From: Paracoccaceae bacterium | GTDB lineage: Bacteria > Pseudomonadota > Alphaproteobacteria > Rhodobacterales > Rhodobacteraceae | Length of the DNA stretch: 34,806 nt | NCBI GenBank assembly: GCA_006226775.1 | Contig: SBGD01000023.1 | Span: 1 to 34,806, forward strand | Direction of reading: 5' to 3' | In this document: piece by piece, positions 24,476 through 32,161 of the stretch | How the letters are laid out: each line of letters starts with the position of its first letter | How positions within the stretch are numbered: the first letter of the stretch is position 1 | Program-made: the position numbers and the translations under genes | The notes under the pieces: generated by a model | What the model was told of the DNA's origin: nothing | Database searches by the model: none | Seen by the model: only the letters and a program-made list of their open reading frames with translations

Positions 24476-26350
24476 ATGTGCGGGATCTGCGGCGCATACA
24501 GACCTTCCGGCGGATGCCGCGCCTCCGCGCGGGTGATCGGCGCCATGCAGGGCGCCCTGCGCCACCGCGGGCCGGATGATGCGGGCAGCTTCGGCGACGG
24601 TCGCGCGGCGCTGGGCTTCCGGCGGCTGGCGATCGTCGATCTCGAGACCGGCAACCAGCCGATCGCCAACGAGGACCGCACCATCCGGGTGGTCTGCAAT
24701 GGCGAGATCTTCAATCACCTCGAGCTGCGCGCCGAGATGGAAGCGCGCGGCCATGTCTTTGCCACCCGCAGCGATGTCGAGGTGCTGGTGCATCTCTACG
24801 AGGAGGAAGGCGACGGGCTGCTGGATCGGCTCAACGGCCAGTTCGCCTTTGCGCTTTACGACGCGCGCCGCAACCGGATGCTCTGTGCCCGCGATCCCTT
24901 CGGGATTGCGCCGTTCTTTCACAGCGATATCGGCGGCGAGTTCGTCTTTGCCTCCGAGATCAAGGCGATCCTCGCCTATCCCGGCCTCTCGCGGCGGGTC
25001 GATCTGACCGGGCTCGACCAGGTGTTGTCGCTGCCCGGGCTGGTCAGCCCGCGCACCATGTTCGAGGGCATCCACAGCCTGCCCGCCGGGCATCGCATCG
25101 TGATCGACGCGGCGGGCGTGGATATCGCGCCCTACTGGGATGCGGACTACCCGCGCGCGGATGCGGTGCAGGACATGACGCCCGAGGACGCCCGCGCCGC
25201 GCTGGAGGCCGCATTGGACGCGGCGGTGCGGCGGCGGTTGCAGGGCGATGTGCCGGTCGGCGCCTATCTCAGCGGCGGGCTCGATTCCTCGCTGATCGCC
25301 AGCCTGATGGCGCGGGCGGTGGCCGACCCGATCCGCAGCTTCTCGATCACCTTCGGCGACCCGATGTTCGACGAGGATCGCTTCCAGGACGCGGTTTCCG
25401 GCCATATCGGCGCGCAGCATCACCGGATCGCCCATCCCAGGGCCGAGATCGAAGGCGCGCTGCGCCGCGCGATCTGGCACAGCGAATGCCCGGTGAAGGA
25501 GACCTACAACACCGCCTCGATGGCGCTTTCCGGGGCTGCGCGCGCCGGCGGCGTGCCGGTGGTGCTGAGCGGCGAGGGCGCGGATGAGTTGTTCGCCGGC
25601 TACATCGGCTATCGCTACGATGCCTTCCGCCGGATGTCCGGGCGCGGGGGCGCGCCTTGCCCCGCCGAACAGGCGCTGCGCCGCCAGGTGCTGGGCCATC
25701 CGACGCTGCTCTACGAAAAGGACCTGCTGGCGCATGAGGCCGAGCGCCGCGCGCTTTATTCCGACGAATTGCGCGCCGAAATGGACGGTTTCCGCTTCAC
25801 CAACTGGCCGCTGATCGACGGCTCCAAGCTGGAAGGGCGGCACCCGGTCCACCAACGCTCCTACCTCGATCTGAAACTGCGGCTGGCCGATCACCTGGTC
25901 GGCGATCACGGCGACCGGATGCTGATGGCGAACTCGGTCGAGGGCCGCTTTCCCTTCCTCGATGTCGAATTGTTCGAGGTGATCCGCACCCTGCCGCCCG
26001 ACCTTCTGCTGCACGATTACGTCGAGAAGTTCATCCTGAAGGAAACCGCCCGCCCCTACCTGCCGCCGGGCATTGTCGAGCGCGAGAAATTCGCCTTTGC
26101 CGCGCCGGGCAGCGCCTACCTGTTGCGTGCCAAAATCCCCTGGATCGAGGAGATGCTGGCCCCCGAGGTGATCCGCGCGCAGGGCTATTTCGACCCCGCC
26201 GCGGTCGAGGCGCTCAAGCACAAGGCGCTGGCAGAGGAGGAACGCCCGACCGGCGGCGCGCCCGAGGATCCGCTGCTGACCGTGCTCAGCTTCGGGCTGT
26301 TTCTCGAGGTCTTCGAGATGCCCTGGCTGGGCCAGCGGAGGGCGGCGTGA
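24476..26350 (+). CDS. asnB: glutamine-hydrolysing asparagine synthetase-like amidotransferase
   Basis: The 624-residue protein has the full two-domain AsnB layout. The N-terminal glutaminase begins MCGICGAY with the catalytic Cys2, followed by LRHRGPDDAGSF, ALGFRRLAIVD and VCNGEIFNH. The synthetase half has the ATP pyrophosphatase loop YLSGGLDSSLIAS near residue 265, LSGEGADELFAGY and ANSVEGRFPFLD. Because Cys2 is present, it should transfer ammonia from glutamine to an adenylated carboxylate. In biosynthetic clusters such enzymes make an amide on a side chain or on the released product. Beta-lactam-forming relatives (carbapenam synthetase, beta-lactam synthetase) usually lack the Cys, which argues against that role here. 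Its TGA overlaps the next ATG by one base. Confidence 0.9.
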   Translation: MCGICGAYRPSGGCRASARVIGAMQGALRHRGPDDAGSFGDGRAALGFRRLAIVDLETGNQPIANEDRTIRVVCNGEIFNHLELRAEMEARGHVFATRSDVEVLVHLYEEEGDGLLDRLNGQFAFALYDARRNRMLCARDPFGIAPFFHSDIGGEFVFASEIKAILAYPGLSRRVDLTGLDQVLSLPGLVSPRTMFEGIHSLPAGHRIVIDAAGVDIAPYWDADYPRADAVQDMTPEDARAALEAALDAAVRRRLQGDVPVGAYLSGGLDSSLIASLMARAVADPIRSFSITFGDPMFDEDRFQDAVSGHIGAQHHRIAHPRAEIEGALRRAIWHSECPVKETYNTASMALSGAARAGGVPVVLSGEGADELFAGYIGYRYDAFRRMSGRGGAPCPAEQALRRQVLGHPTLLYEKDLLAHEAERRALYSDELRAEMDGFRFTNWPLIDGSKLEGRHPVHQRSYLDLKLRLADHLVGDHGDRMLMANSVEGRFPFLDVELFEVIRTLPPDLLLHDYVEKFILKETARPYLPPGIVEREKFAFAAPGSAYLLRAKIPWIEEMLAPEVIRAQGYFDPAAVEALKHKALAEEERPTGGAPEDPLLTVLSFGLFLEVFEMPWLGQRRAA

Positions 26351-26982
26351 TGGGCGCTTTCGTCATCGCGGTCAGCGGCACCTCCGGCTCGGGCAAAAGC
26401 ACCTTGCTCAGCCAGCTGGCCGAACGGATCGAGCGCACCACGCGGATGCATTTCGACGATTACATCGTGCTGGGCAGCGATCCCGGCGACATCCAGAACT
26501 GGCTCGATGCCGGCGCCGACCCCGATGCCATCGAGACGCCCGCCATGGTCGATCACCTGAAGGCCCTGCGCCAGGGCGGCGCGCTTGCCCTGCGCGGCGC
26601 GGCGCAGGAAGGCCCCGCCGATTTCGTACTGCTGGAAGAGCCTTTCGGCAGTGCCCGCGCCGCCATAGCACCCCATGTCGACCTTTCGGTGCATATTGAC
26701 CTGCCGCCCGACATCGCCCTGGCGCGGCGGTCCCTGCGCACCATCACCAGCCTGCCCGACAACCCGCCCCATGCCCGGCAGGCCGCGGCGCTGTCGGACC
26801 TGGAACTGCAGTTCGTCGCCTATCTCGGCGCCGGGCGCGCCGCCTATGCCGCGGCGGAAACCGCGGCGCGGGCGGCGGCGGACCTGACCCTCGACGGGCT
26901 GGAGCCGGTCGACATCCTCGTGGACCGGGTGCGCGCGGTGCTGATCGCGCGCGGAGCGCTGGAAAAGGACACGGTCTCATGA
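26350..26982 (+). CDS. P-loop small-molecule kinase, uridine-kinase-like
   Basis: The 210-residue protein has the Walker A motif GTSGSGKST (residues 10-18) and an overall plan like uridine kinase and related small-molecule kinases: MHFDDYIVL, an LLEEPFG segment and an arginine-containing LID-like stretch ALARRSLRTI. The substrate is unknown. Candidates are an amino acid hydroxyl (supplying the O-phospho substrate that threonine-synthase-like or SbnA enzymes use) or the finished product for self-protection. GGAGGG 7 bases before the ATG at 26350 favours this start over the GTG three bases earlier. The gene is coupled on both sides: TGATG with asnB and ATGA with the dehydrogenase. Confidence 0.75.
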   Translation: MGAFVIAVSGTSGSGKSTLLSQLAERIERTTRMHFDDYIVLGSDPGDIQNWLDAGADPDAIETPAMVDHLKALRQGGALALRGAAQEGPADFVLLEEPFGSARAAIAPHVDLSVHIDLPPDIALARRSLRTITSLPDNPPHARQAAALSDLELQFVAYLGAGRAAYAAAETAARAAADLTLDGLEPVDILVDRVRAVLIARGALEKDTVS

Positions 26983-27833
26983 GCGACAGGACATTCCGCA
27001 GGCTGGGCGTGGTGGGCGGCGGGGTGATCGGCGCGGGTGTTGCGCATCTTTTCGCGCAATCGGGGCACGCGGTCACGCTGGTCGATGCGGCGCAGGGCGC
27101 GCTCGACACCGCCCGCGCCAATATCGCCGGCAATGCGCGGATGTACCGGATGCTCGACAAGGCCCTGCCCGACCGCGAGGTGGTGCTGGGCAACCTGACC
27201 TTCACCACCGATCTCATGGCGCTGGCCGAGGCGGATTTCGTGATCGAGAACATCACCGAGAACGTCGCCGCCAAGGCAGAGGTCCATGCGGAGATCGACG
27301 CCATGGTGGGGGCAGAGGTGCCGGTGGCGGCCAATACTTCGGCCATCCCGATCACCCGCATCGCCGGATTCGGCGCCTATCCCGAACGGGTGATCGGGAT
27401 GCATTTCATGAACCCGCCGCCGGTGATGCCCATGGTCGAGATCATCCGCGGCACCCATAGCTCCGACACTGCGCTGGGCGCGGGCGCAGCGCTGGTGGCG
27501 CAGGCGGGCAAGCAGTCGATCCTGGTCAATGACAGCCCCGGTTTCGTCACCAACCGGGTGATGATGCTGATGGTCAACGAGGCGATGTTCCTGGTCCACG
27601 AAGGCGTGGCGGGCGTGCAGGAGGTCGACCGGCTGTTCAAGACCTGTTTCGGGCACAAGATGGGGCCGCTCGAGACCGCCGACCTGATCGGGCTCGACAC
27701 GGTGAAGCTGTCGCTCGACATCCTCTACGACGAATTCAACGACCCCAAGTACCGCCCCTGTCCGCTGCTCAAACGGCTGGTCTATGCCGGCCAGACCGGG
27801 CGCAAGGCGGGGCGGGGCTTCCACCATTATTGA
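26979..27833 (+). CDS. 3-hydroxyacyl-CoA dehydrogenase-type oxidoreductase (FkbK/ZmaG/ClbD-like)
   Basis: The 284-residue protein is of the length usual for the 3-hydroxybutyryl-CoA dehydrogenase family. It has a Rossmann motif GVVGGGVIGAG (10-20), ANTSAIPITRIA, the catalytic His142 in MHFMNPPPVMPMVEII, and NDSPGFVTNRV. Placed next to a stand-alone ACP and an acyl-CoA dehydrogenase, it matches the enzymes that oxidise the primary alcohol of a seryl- or glyceryl-ACP in aminomalonyl-ACP (ZmaG, ClbD) and methoxymalonyl-ACP (FkbK) synthesis. There is no FkbH-type glycerate loader here, which points away from hydroxy- or methoxymalonyl. Its ATG overlaps the kinase stop (ATGA), and 18 bases separate it from the ACP gene. 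Confidence 0.88.
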   Translation: MSDRTFRRLGVVGGGVIGAGVAHLFAQSGHAVTLVDAAQGALDTARANIAGNARMYRMLDKALPDREVVLGNLTFTTDLMALAEADFVIENITENVAAKAEVHAEIDAMVGAEVPVAANTSAIPITRIAGFGAYPERVIGMHFMNPPPVMPMVEIIRGTHSSDTALGAGAALVAQAGKQSILVNDSPGFVTNRVMMLMVNEAMFLVHEGVAGVQEVDRLFKTCFGHKMGPLETADLIGLDTVKLSLDILYDEFNDPKYRPCPLLKRLVYAGQTGRKAGRGFHHY

Positions 27834-27851
27834 CCAGAAAGGGAGTTTGAG

Positions 27852-28106
27852 ATGCAGGACAAAGCCATCAAGGACCAGATTTCCGAGTTCATGGCACAGG
27901 CGTTTTCCGGCGCCGTGATCGCCCATGATCAGGACATCTTCGAGGCCGGGTTCGGCAATTCGATGTTCGCCATGCAACTGGTGAATTTCGTCGAAGTGAC
28001 CTTCGGTATCGAGGTCGACAGCGATGATCTCGACATCGACAACTTCCGTTCGATCGACCGGGTGGCGGCGCTGGTCCAGCGCAAGCGCGCGGTCGCGGCG
28101 GCGTGA
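27852..28106 (+). CDS. stand-alone acyl carrier protein for an extender unit (FkbJ/ZmaH/ClbE-like)
   Basis: The 84-residue, acidic, helical carrier protein carries the phosphopantetheine site EAGFGNSMFAMQLV, with Ser37. The NSMFAMQLV context, rather than the DSL of housekeeping ACPs, is what I remember for methoxymalonyl/aminomalonyl carrier proteins. AAGGGAG lies about 8 bases before the ATG. The predicted cargo is serine loaded by the synthetase-like ligase two genes downstream, oxidised in place to aminomalonyl and handed to the PKS acyltransferase. The PPTase in the cluster should activate it. Confidence 0.9.
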   Translation: MQDKAIKDQISEFMAQAFSGAVIAHDQDIFEAGFGNSMFAMQLVNFVEVTFGIEVDSDDLDIDNFRSIDRVAALVQRKRAVAAA

Positions 28107-29269
28107 ATATCGCCGCCGAGGTGACCTCGGCGCAGGCCGAGGCCCGCGCCCATTGGCAGGCGGTGGCGCAGGCCGAAGTCGCCCCCTTTGCCCGCCAGAT
28201 CGACCGCGAGGCGGCGGTGCCGGAGGCGGTCATGGCGGCCCTGCGCGAGGCCGGGGCCTTTGCCAGCGGTTTTCCCGAAGCCTTCGGCGGGCCCGCGGGC
28301 GCGCAGGGCGATCCGGTGGGCGCGGCTTTGGCCCATGGCGCGCTGCACGAGGCCTTGGGACGGGCCAGCGCCTCGGTGCAGGGCGTGCTGAACGTGCATC
28401 ACATGGGCGGCTCGGCCCTGGCGCGCTGGGGCAGCGCGGCGCAGAAGGCGCATTGGGGGCCGCTGCTGACCAGCGGCGCGACCCGCTGCGCCATCGCCAT
28501 TACCGAGCCGGAGGTGGGCAGCGATGCCACGGCTGTCAGGACCCGGGCGGAGGTGGACGGCGACGGTTGGGTGGTGAGTGGCGAAAAGGCCTGGATCACC
28601 TGTGGCGCCTCGGCGGACCTCTTCGTGCTGATCGCGGCGTCGGCGGCGGGGCCGGTGGCGCTGCTTTTGCCGCGCGAGGCGCCGGGCCTGAGCATCGCGC
28701 CGATCCCCGACATGCTGGGCTGCCGGGGGTATGCCATGGCGCGGCTCATCCTCGAGGACGTGCGGCTTCCGGGCGAGGCGCTGCTGGGCAAGCCGGGGTT
28801 CGGGGTGAGCCATGTGGCGGCGACCGGGCTCGAATCGGGGCGGCACAACCTTGCCTGGGGCTGCGTCGGGCTGGCCGAGGCCTGCCGGCAGGCGGCGCTG
28901 TCCCATGTGCAGCGGCGCGCGCAATTCGGCGAGAAGATCGCGGAATTCCAGCTGGTCCAGCAGTTGATCGCCCGGATGAGCACCGAGATCCACGCCGCGC
29001 GGCTGATGTGCCGGAGTGCCGCCGTGGCGCGCGGGCAACGGGCGATGACCGCGGCGAAGGAGGCGACCATGGCCAAGTATTTCGCCTCGACCATGGTGGG
29101 CCGCGTGGCGAAGGACGCCCAGCAATTGCACGGCGCGGCGGGCATCGGGCCGAAGACGCCGCTCGAGATGTATTTCCGCGATGCCCGCATCATGGAGGTG
29201 ATCGAGGGCACGACGCAGATCCTCGAGGTCATGATCGCCCGGTTCAGCTACCAGGAGGGTCCGGCGTGA
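28103..29269 (+). CDS. acyl-CoA dehydrogenase-type flavoprotein (FkbI/ZmaI/ClbF-like)
   Basis: The 388-residue protein has the standard FAD-binding and substrate motifs AIAITEPEVGSDA, GEKAWITCGASAD, RRAQFGEKIAEFQLVQQ and VIEGTTQILEV, with the usual catalytic Glu near residue 368. In the known cassettes this partner works with the 3-hydroxyacyl-CoA dehydrogenase to complete alcohol-to-carboxylate oxidation on the ACP. It is separate from, and only distantly like, the dehydrogenase fused in the FAAL protein, so the cluster has two ACADs with different jobs. It starts with GTG inside the ACP stop (GTGA) and is coupled to the next gene the same way. Confidence 0.88.
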   Translation: MNIAAEVTSAQAEARAHWQAVAQAEVAPFARQIDREAAVPEAVMAALREAGAFASGFPEAFGGPAGAQGDPVGAALAHGALHEALGRASASVQGVLNVHHMGGSALARWGSAAQKAHWGPLLTSGATRCAIAITEPEVGSDATAVRTRAEVDGDGWVVSGEKAWITCGASADLFVLIAASAAGPVALLLPREAPGLSIAPIPDMLGCRGYAMARLILEDVRLPGEALLGKPGFGVSHVAATGLESGRHNLAWGCVGLAEACRQAALSHVQRRAQFGEKIAEFQLVQQLIARMSTEIHAARLMCRSAAVARGQRAMTAAKEATMAKYFASTMVGRVAKDAQQLHGAAGIGPKTPLEMYFRDARIMEVIEGTTQILEVMIARFSYQEGPA

Positions 29270-30429
29270 TCCGTCGCACCCTGTCGCTGGCGAAGCTCTC
29301 GCCCGACAGCCTGCGCGCCATCGAGGACGGGTTGCGCGCGATCGGCGCGGATATCCGCGCGATGGAATTCGACGCCCGGACCGCGGAATTGATGGTCGAG
29401 GTGGAAACCGAAGCGGCGGCCGAGCAGGTGGAAACCTTCGTCGAGGGGATGCGCCGGACCCATCGGCTGGTGGCGCGCAAGGTGCTGGGGGCGCATCGCG
29501 GCGCGCGTGGTGCGGGGTGCACCGACGCGGAACTGGCGGCTTGCGGCGATCTGCATTTCATCGACGACGGGTTGACGGCGATCAATGGCACGCTGCTGAA
29601 GCTCTTTCGGTTCTTCGAGCGCACCTTCAAGGGCTTCGCCGATGACTTCGGCGCCGAGGAACAGCATTACCCGGTGATGGTGCCGACCCGGCTGTTGCAG
29701 GACGTCGGCTATTTCGGCAACTTCCCGCAGCATGTGACGCTCTGCTCGCATTTTCCCGATAGCCTGCCAGTGCTGGAAACCGTGTCCTCCACCGCGCAAG
29801 CCGCGCAAGACCCGCCCACCGGGTGCTTTGCCGAACACGCCGCCGCGCCGGGCCATGTGCTGACGCCCGCGGTCTGCCTGCCCTGCTACAGCCAGCACCG
29901 CGATCTGGAACTGGCGCCGGGCGCGGTCAAGGTGCTGACCATGCAGAACCACGTTTTCCGCTACGAGGCCAATCGCTTCGCGCCGCTGTCACGCGGCTGG
30001 GATTTCTCGGTGCGCGACATCGTGTTCTTCGGCAGTCATGCCGACCTGGTGCGCCTGCGTTCCGAGGTGATGGAGAAGGTCATGGCGCTCTGCGCCGCGC
30101 TGGACCTCGAGGTGACGCTGGAACTGGCGAACGATCCGTTCTTCCTCGACACCGGGCGCGACAAGATCGTCTATCAGCGCATGGGCGAGGTCAAATACGA
30201 GCTTCTGTTCAATATCCCGCATCGCGTGGATCCGCTGGCGGTGTCGTCCTTCAACCTGCACCGGGATTTCTATACCTCGGTCTACAACACCCGGCAGGGG
30301 GCGGGCCTCGCCGACAGCGCCTGCATGGGCTTCGGGCTGGAGCGCTGGCTTTACGGGTTCGTCACGCAGAAGGGGCTGGACCCGGCGGGCTGGCCCGAGA
30401 TGGCGCGGCAGGGGATCAGCGCGGGATAA
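29266..30429 (+). CDS. aminoacyl-tRNA synthetase-like amino acid:carrier-protein ligase
   Basis: The 387-residue protein has a class II synthetase core of the atypical seryl-tRNA-synthetase type. FRYEAN (231-236) is motif 2-like and CMGFGLERWL (353-362) motif 3-like. Cys187 or Cys204/207, with Glu234 and Cys353, are candidate zinc ligands. Relatives from Bradyrhizobium and Agrobacterium do not charge tRNA; they aminoacylate small carrier proteins encoded next to them with Gly or Ala (work of Mocibob, Weygand-Durasevic and colleagues, from memory). The first 80 residues look like a small alpha/beta domain, perhaps for carrier recognition. The gene directly follows ACP and ACAD genes and has an excellent AGGAGGG before its GTG start (GTGA overlap). 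By context I infer serine as substrate, for aminomalonyl-ACP synthesis. The 3' end overlaps the convergent PPTase gene by 14 bases. Confidence 0.85.
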   Translation: MIRRTLSLAKLSPDSLRAIEDGLRAIGADIRAMEFDARTAELMVEVETEAAAEQVETFVEGMRRTHRLVARKVLGAHRGARGAGCTDAELAACGDLHFIDDGLTAINGTLLKLFRFFERTFKGFADDFGAEEQHYPVMVPTRLLQDVGYFGNFPQHVTLCSHFPDSLPVLETVSSTAQAAQDPPTGCFAEHAAAPGHVLTPAVCLPCYSQHRDLELAPGAVKVLTMQNHVFRYEANRFAPLSRGWDFSVRDIVFFGSHADLVRLRSEVMEKVMALCAALDLEVTLELANDPFFLDTGRDKIVYQRMGEVKYELLFNIPHRVDPLAVSSFNLHRDFYTSVYNTRQGAGLADSACMGFGLERWLYGFVTQKGLDPAGWPEMARQGISAG

Positions 30430-31090
30430 GGGCGGCGGGGCGCAAGGCGTGGCGCGTGACGCGGGGCGGCGGGCTGCGGCTGGCGAGGGCCAGCCAGTGC
30501 GGGCCGCACGAATCGCTGTGCAGCCACCAGTCGCCGGGCGCGCCGTGTTCCGGCGGCAGGGTGGTGAGGGTCGGCGCGGGGCCGGACAGGCCGATCTCTT
30601 GCGGCGGCAGCGAGAAGCCGAGGCCGGTGGCCTTCATCACCGCTTCCTTCACGGTCCAGACCTGAAAGAACCGCGCCCCCGGGTCGGCGCCGGCCTGCAT
30701 CCCGGCCACCTCCTCGGGGCGAAAGACGCTGCGGGCGACGCCTTCGCGGTCGGGCATGTCGCGCTGGAGTTCGACGTCCACGCCGACCTCGGCGCCGCGG
30801 CTCAGGGCGACGGCGACCAGCCCCTCGGTATGGCTGAGATTGAAGTGCAGAACCTGGCCCGGAAGGAAGGGTTTGCCCTGGGCATTCTCGGCAAAGGCAA
30901 GCGCCGTCACCCCCGCCCGGGCCAGCGCATGGTGCAACAGCGCATGGGCGATGACATGGGTGCGCCGGGCAGGTTGGACGACGAAACGCCGGGCGCGGTC
31001 CTGCTCTGCCGCCGTCAGGTGGGGCATGAGGGCGGGCAGGAGCGCATCGTCGCGTGGCGCCACGGGGCAGAGGTAAAGGGTGATCTCCAT
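30416..31090 (-). CDS. Sfp-type 4'-phosphopantetheinyl transferase
   Basis: The 224-residue protein transfers phosphopantetheine from CoA to carrier-protein serines. It carries the family motifs FNLSHTEGLVAVA (83-95), GVDVELQR (103-110, Mg-binding) and WTVKEAVMKATG (145-156). It should activate the five assembly-line carrier domains and the stand-alone ACP. The ATG at 31090 gives the usual Sfp N-terminus (MEITLYLCP); a TTG at 31120 is an alternative. It lies 33 bases after the sbnB stop, probably the third gene of the sbnA-sbnB-PPTase operon, and converges on the ligase gene. Confidence 0.93.
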   Translation of the reverse strand: MEITLYLCPVAPRDDALLPALMPHLTAAEQDRARRFVVQPARRTHVIAHALLHHALARAGVTALAFAENAQGKPFLPGQVLHFNLSHTEGLVAVALSRGAEVGVDVELQRDMPDREGVARSVFRPEEVAGMQAGADPGARFFQVWTVKEAVMKATGLGFSLPPQEIGLSGPAPTLTTLPPEHGAPGDWWLHSDSCGPHWLALASRSPPPRVTRHALRPAALIPR

Positions 31091-31123
31091 GGCGTCAGAC
31101 TGGCCGGATCGAGCGGGCAAAGT

Positions 31124-32161
31124 CTACCAGCGCGAGACATCGCCGAAGAAATTGCCGATCTCCAGCGCTGTCCCGTTCGCGCGGGCGCGGCGGTAGACGA
31201 AATCGCCGAGCGCGAGGTCGAGGATGCCCATGCCGAAGGGGGAATAGATCACCGGGGTCTCGGGCGAGAGGGTCACGCGGCCCTCGAGGACCGCGGCGAT
31301 GGTGCCGGTGACGAAATCGCGGTTGCCGGCGCTTTGCTCGGCCAGGTGCGGCGCGGTTCCGGCCTTCAGGCAGTGGTCGACATCGTCGAAGACGTTCTGT
31401 GCCGCGAGGATCTGCTGGGGGGCGATGTCGCGCAGCGAGATGTTGAGCACAGTCTGGCCGGGGCCGAAGCGCCAGTCCGGGTCGAGATAGGGCGCGCCGG
31501 CGCTGGTGGTGAAGATGACGATCTGCGCGGCCAGCGCCTCCTCCAGCGTTGCCGCTGTCCTCGGCTCGGGTCCCGGCGTGGCGCCCACATGGGCCACCAG
31601 CGCCGCGGCGGAGCGGGGGTCGAGGTCATGGGCGAGGAGCGTGCCGATCTGCCAGCCGGTGGTGCGGAACTGGTCGAGGATGGTGCGGGCGATGATGCCG
31701 CAGCCCACCACCGCGACGCTCTCGGCCCGGCGGTCCAGCCCGGAACAGACCCCGGCGCCCAGCACGGCAGAGGCGGCGGTGCGGGCGGCGGAAATCGCCG
31801 CCCCTTCGAGGATGGCATAGGGATAGCCGGTCTCGGGGGAATTCAGGATCACCACCGCCGAGGCCCGCGCCAGCCCGGCGGCGGTATTGCCGGGATAGGA
31901 GGCGATCCACTTGATGCCGCTGAGGCTCATCTCCGGCGCGTCGATCGCGGCGGGCAGGGCGATGATGCGGTTGGCGGGCTGGTCGGGAAAGCGCAGGAAG
32001 TAGCTGTCGGGATTGACCGTTTCGCCCCGGTCATGGGCGCTGTAGGTCCGCGCCACCAGAGCCTCGATCGCGCGCGCATGGGCGGTCAGGATGGCGCGCA
32101 CCGCATCGCCGGGCACGAGGTGCATCTCGGGGTGCAGCAGGCCGGGATCGGTGCCGGTCAT
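31124..32161 (-). CDS. sbnB: 2,3-diaminopropionate biosynthesis protein SbnB
   Basis: The 345-residue protein belongs to the ornithine cyclodeaminase/mu-crystallin family and closely follows SbnB in its landmarks: SGIKWIASYPGN (81-92), ILNSPETGYPYAILEG, ISAARTAASAV, and the NAD-binding VAVVGCGIIART (149-160). SbnB oxidatively cleaves N-(1-amino-1-carboxyl-2-ethyl)-glutamate to L-2,3-diaminopropionate and 2-oxoglutarate. The start codon overlaps the sbnA stop (ATGA), so the pair is translationally coupled. Together they supply a diamino acid, most likely to the first NRPS module. Confidence 0.93.
   Translation of the reverse strand: MTGTDPGLLHPEMHLVPGDAVRAILTAHARAIEALVARTYSAHDRGETVNPDSYFLRFPDQPANRIIALPAAIDAPEMSLSGIKWIASYPGNTAAGLARASAVVILNSPETGYPYAILEGAAISAARTAASAVLGAGVCSGLDRRAESVAVVGCGIIARTILDQFRTTGWQIGTLLAHDLDPRSAAALVAHVGATPGPEPRTAATLEEALAAQIVIFTTSAGAPYLDPDWRFGPGQTVLNISLRDIAPQQILAAQNVFDDVDHCLKAGTAPHLAEQSAGNRDFVTGTIAAVLEGRVTLSPETPVIYSPFGMGILDLALGDFVYRRARANGTALEIGNFFGDVSRW

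Noticed and set aside
23747-26221. Long minus-strand frame opposite the threonine-synthase-like and asnB genes
   Set aside because: Shadow of two genes with clear catalytic motifs on the plus strand; the antisense product has no motif.
24476-26350. Beta-lactam synthetase-type AsnB homologue
   Set aside because: The catalytic Cys2 and the full glutaminase motifs are present, unlike in the beta-lactam-forming relatives I know.
26979-28106. Methoxymalonyl- or hydroxymalonyl-ACP cassette
   Set aside because: There is no FkbH-type glyceryl-loading enzyme and no O-methyltransferase nearby. The amino-acid ligase points to an amino-substituted unit instead.
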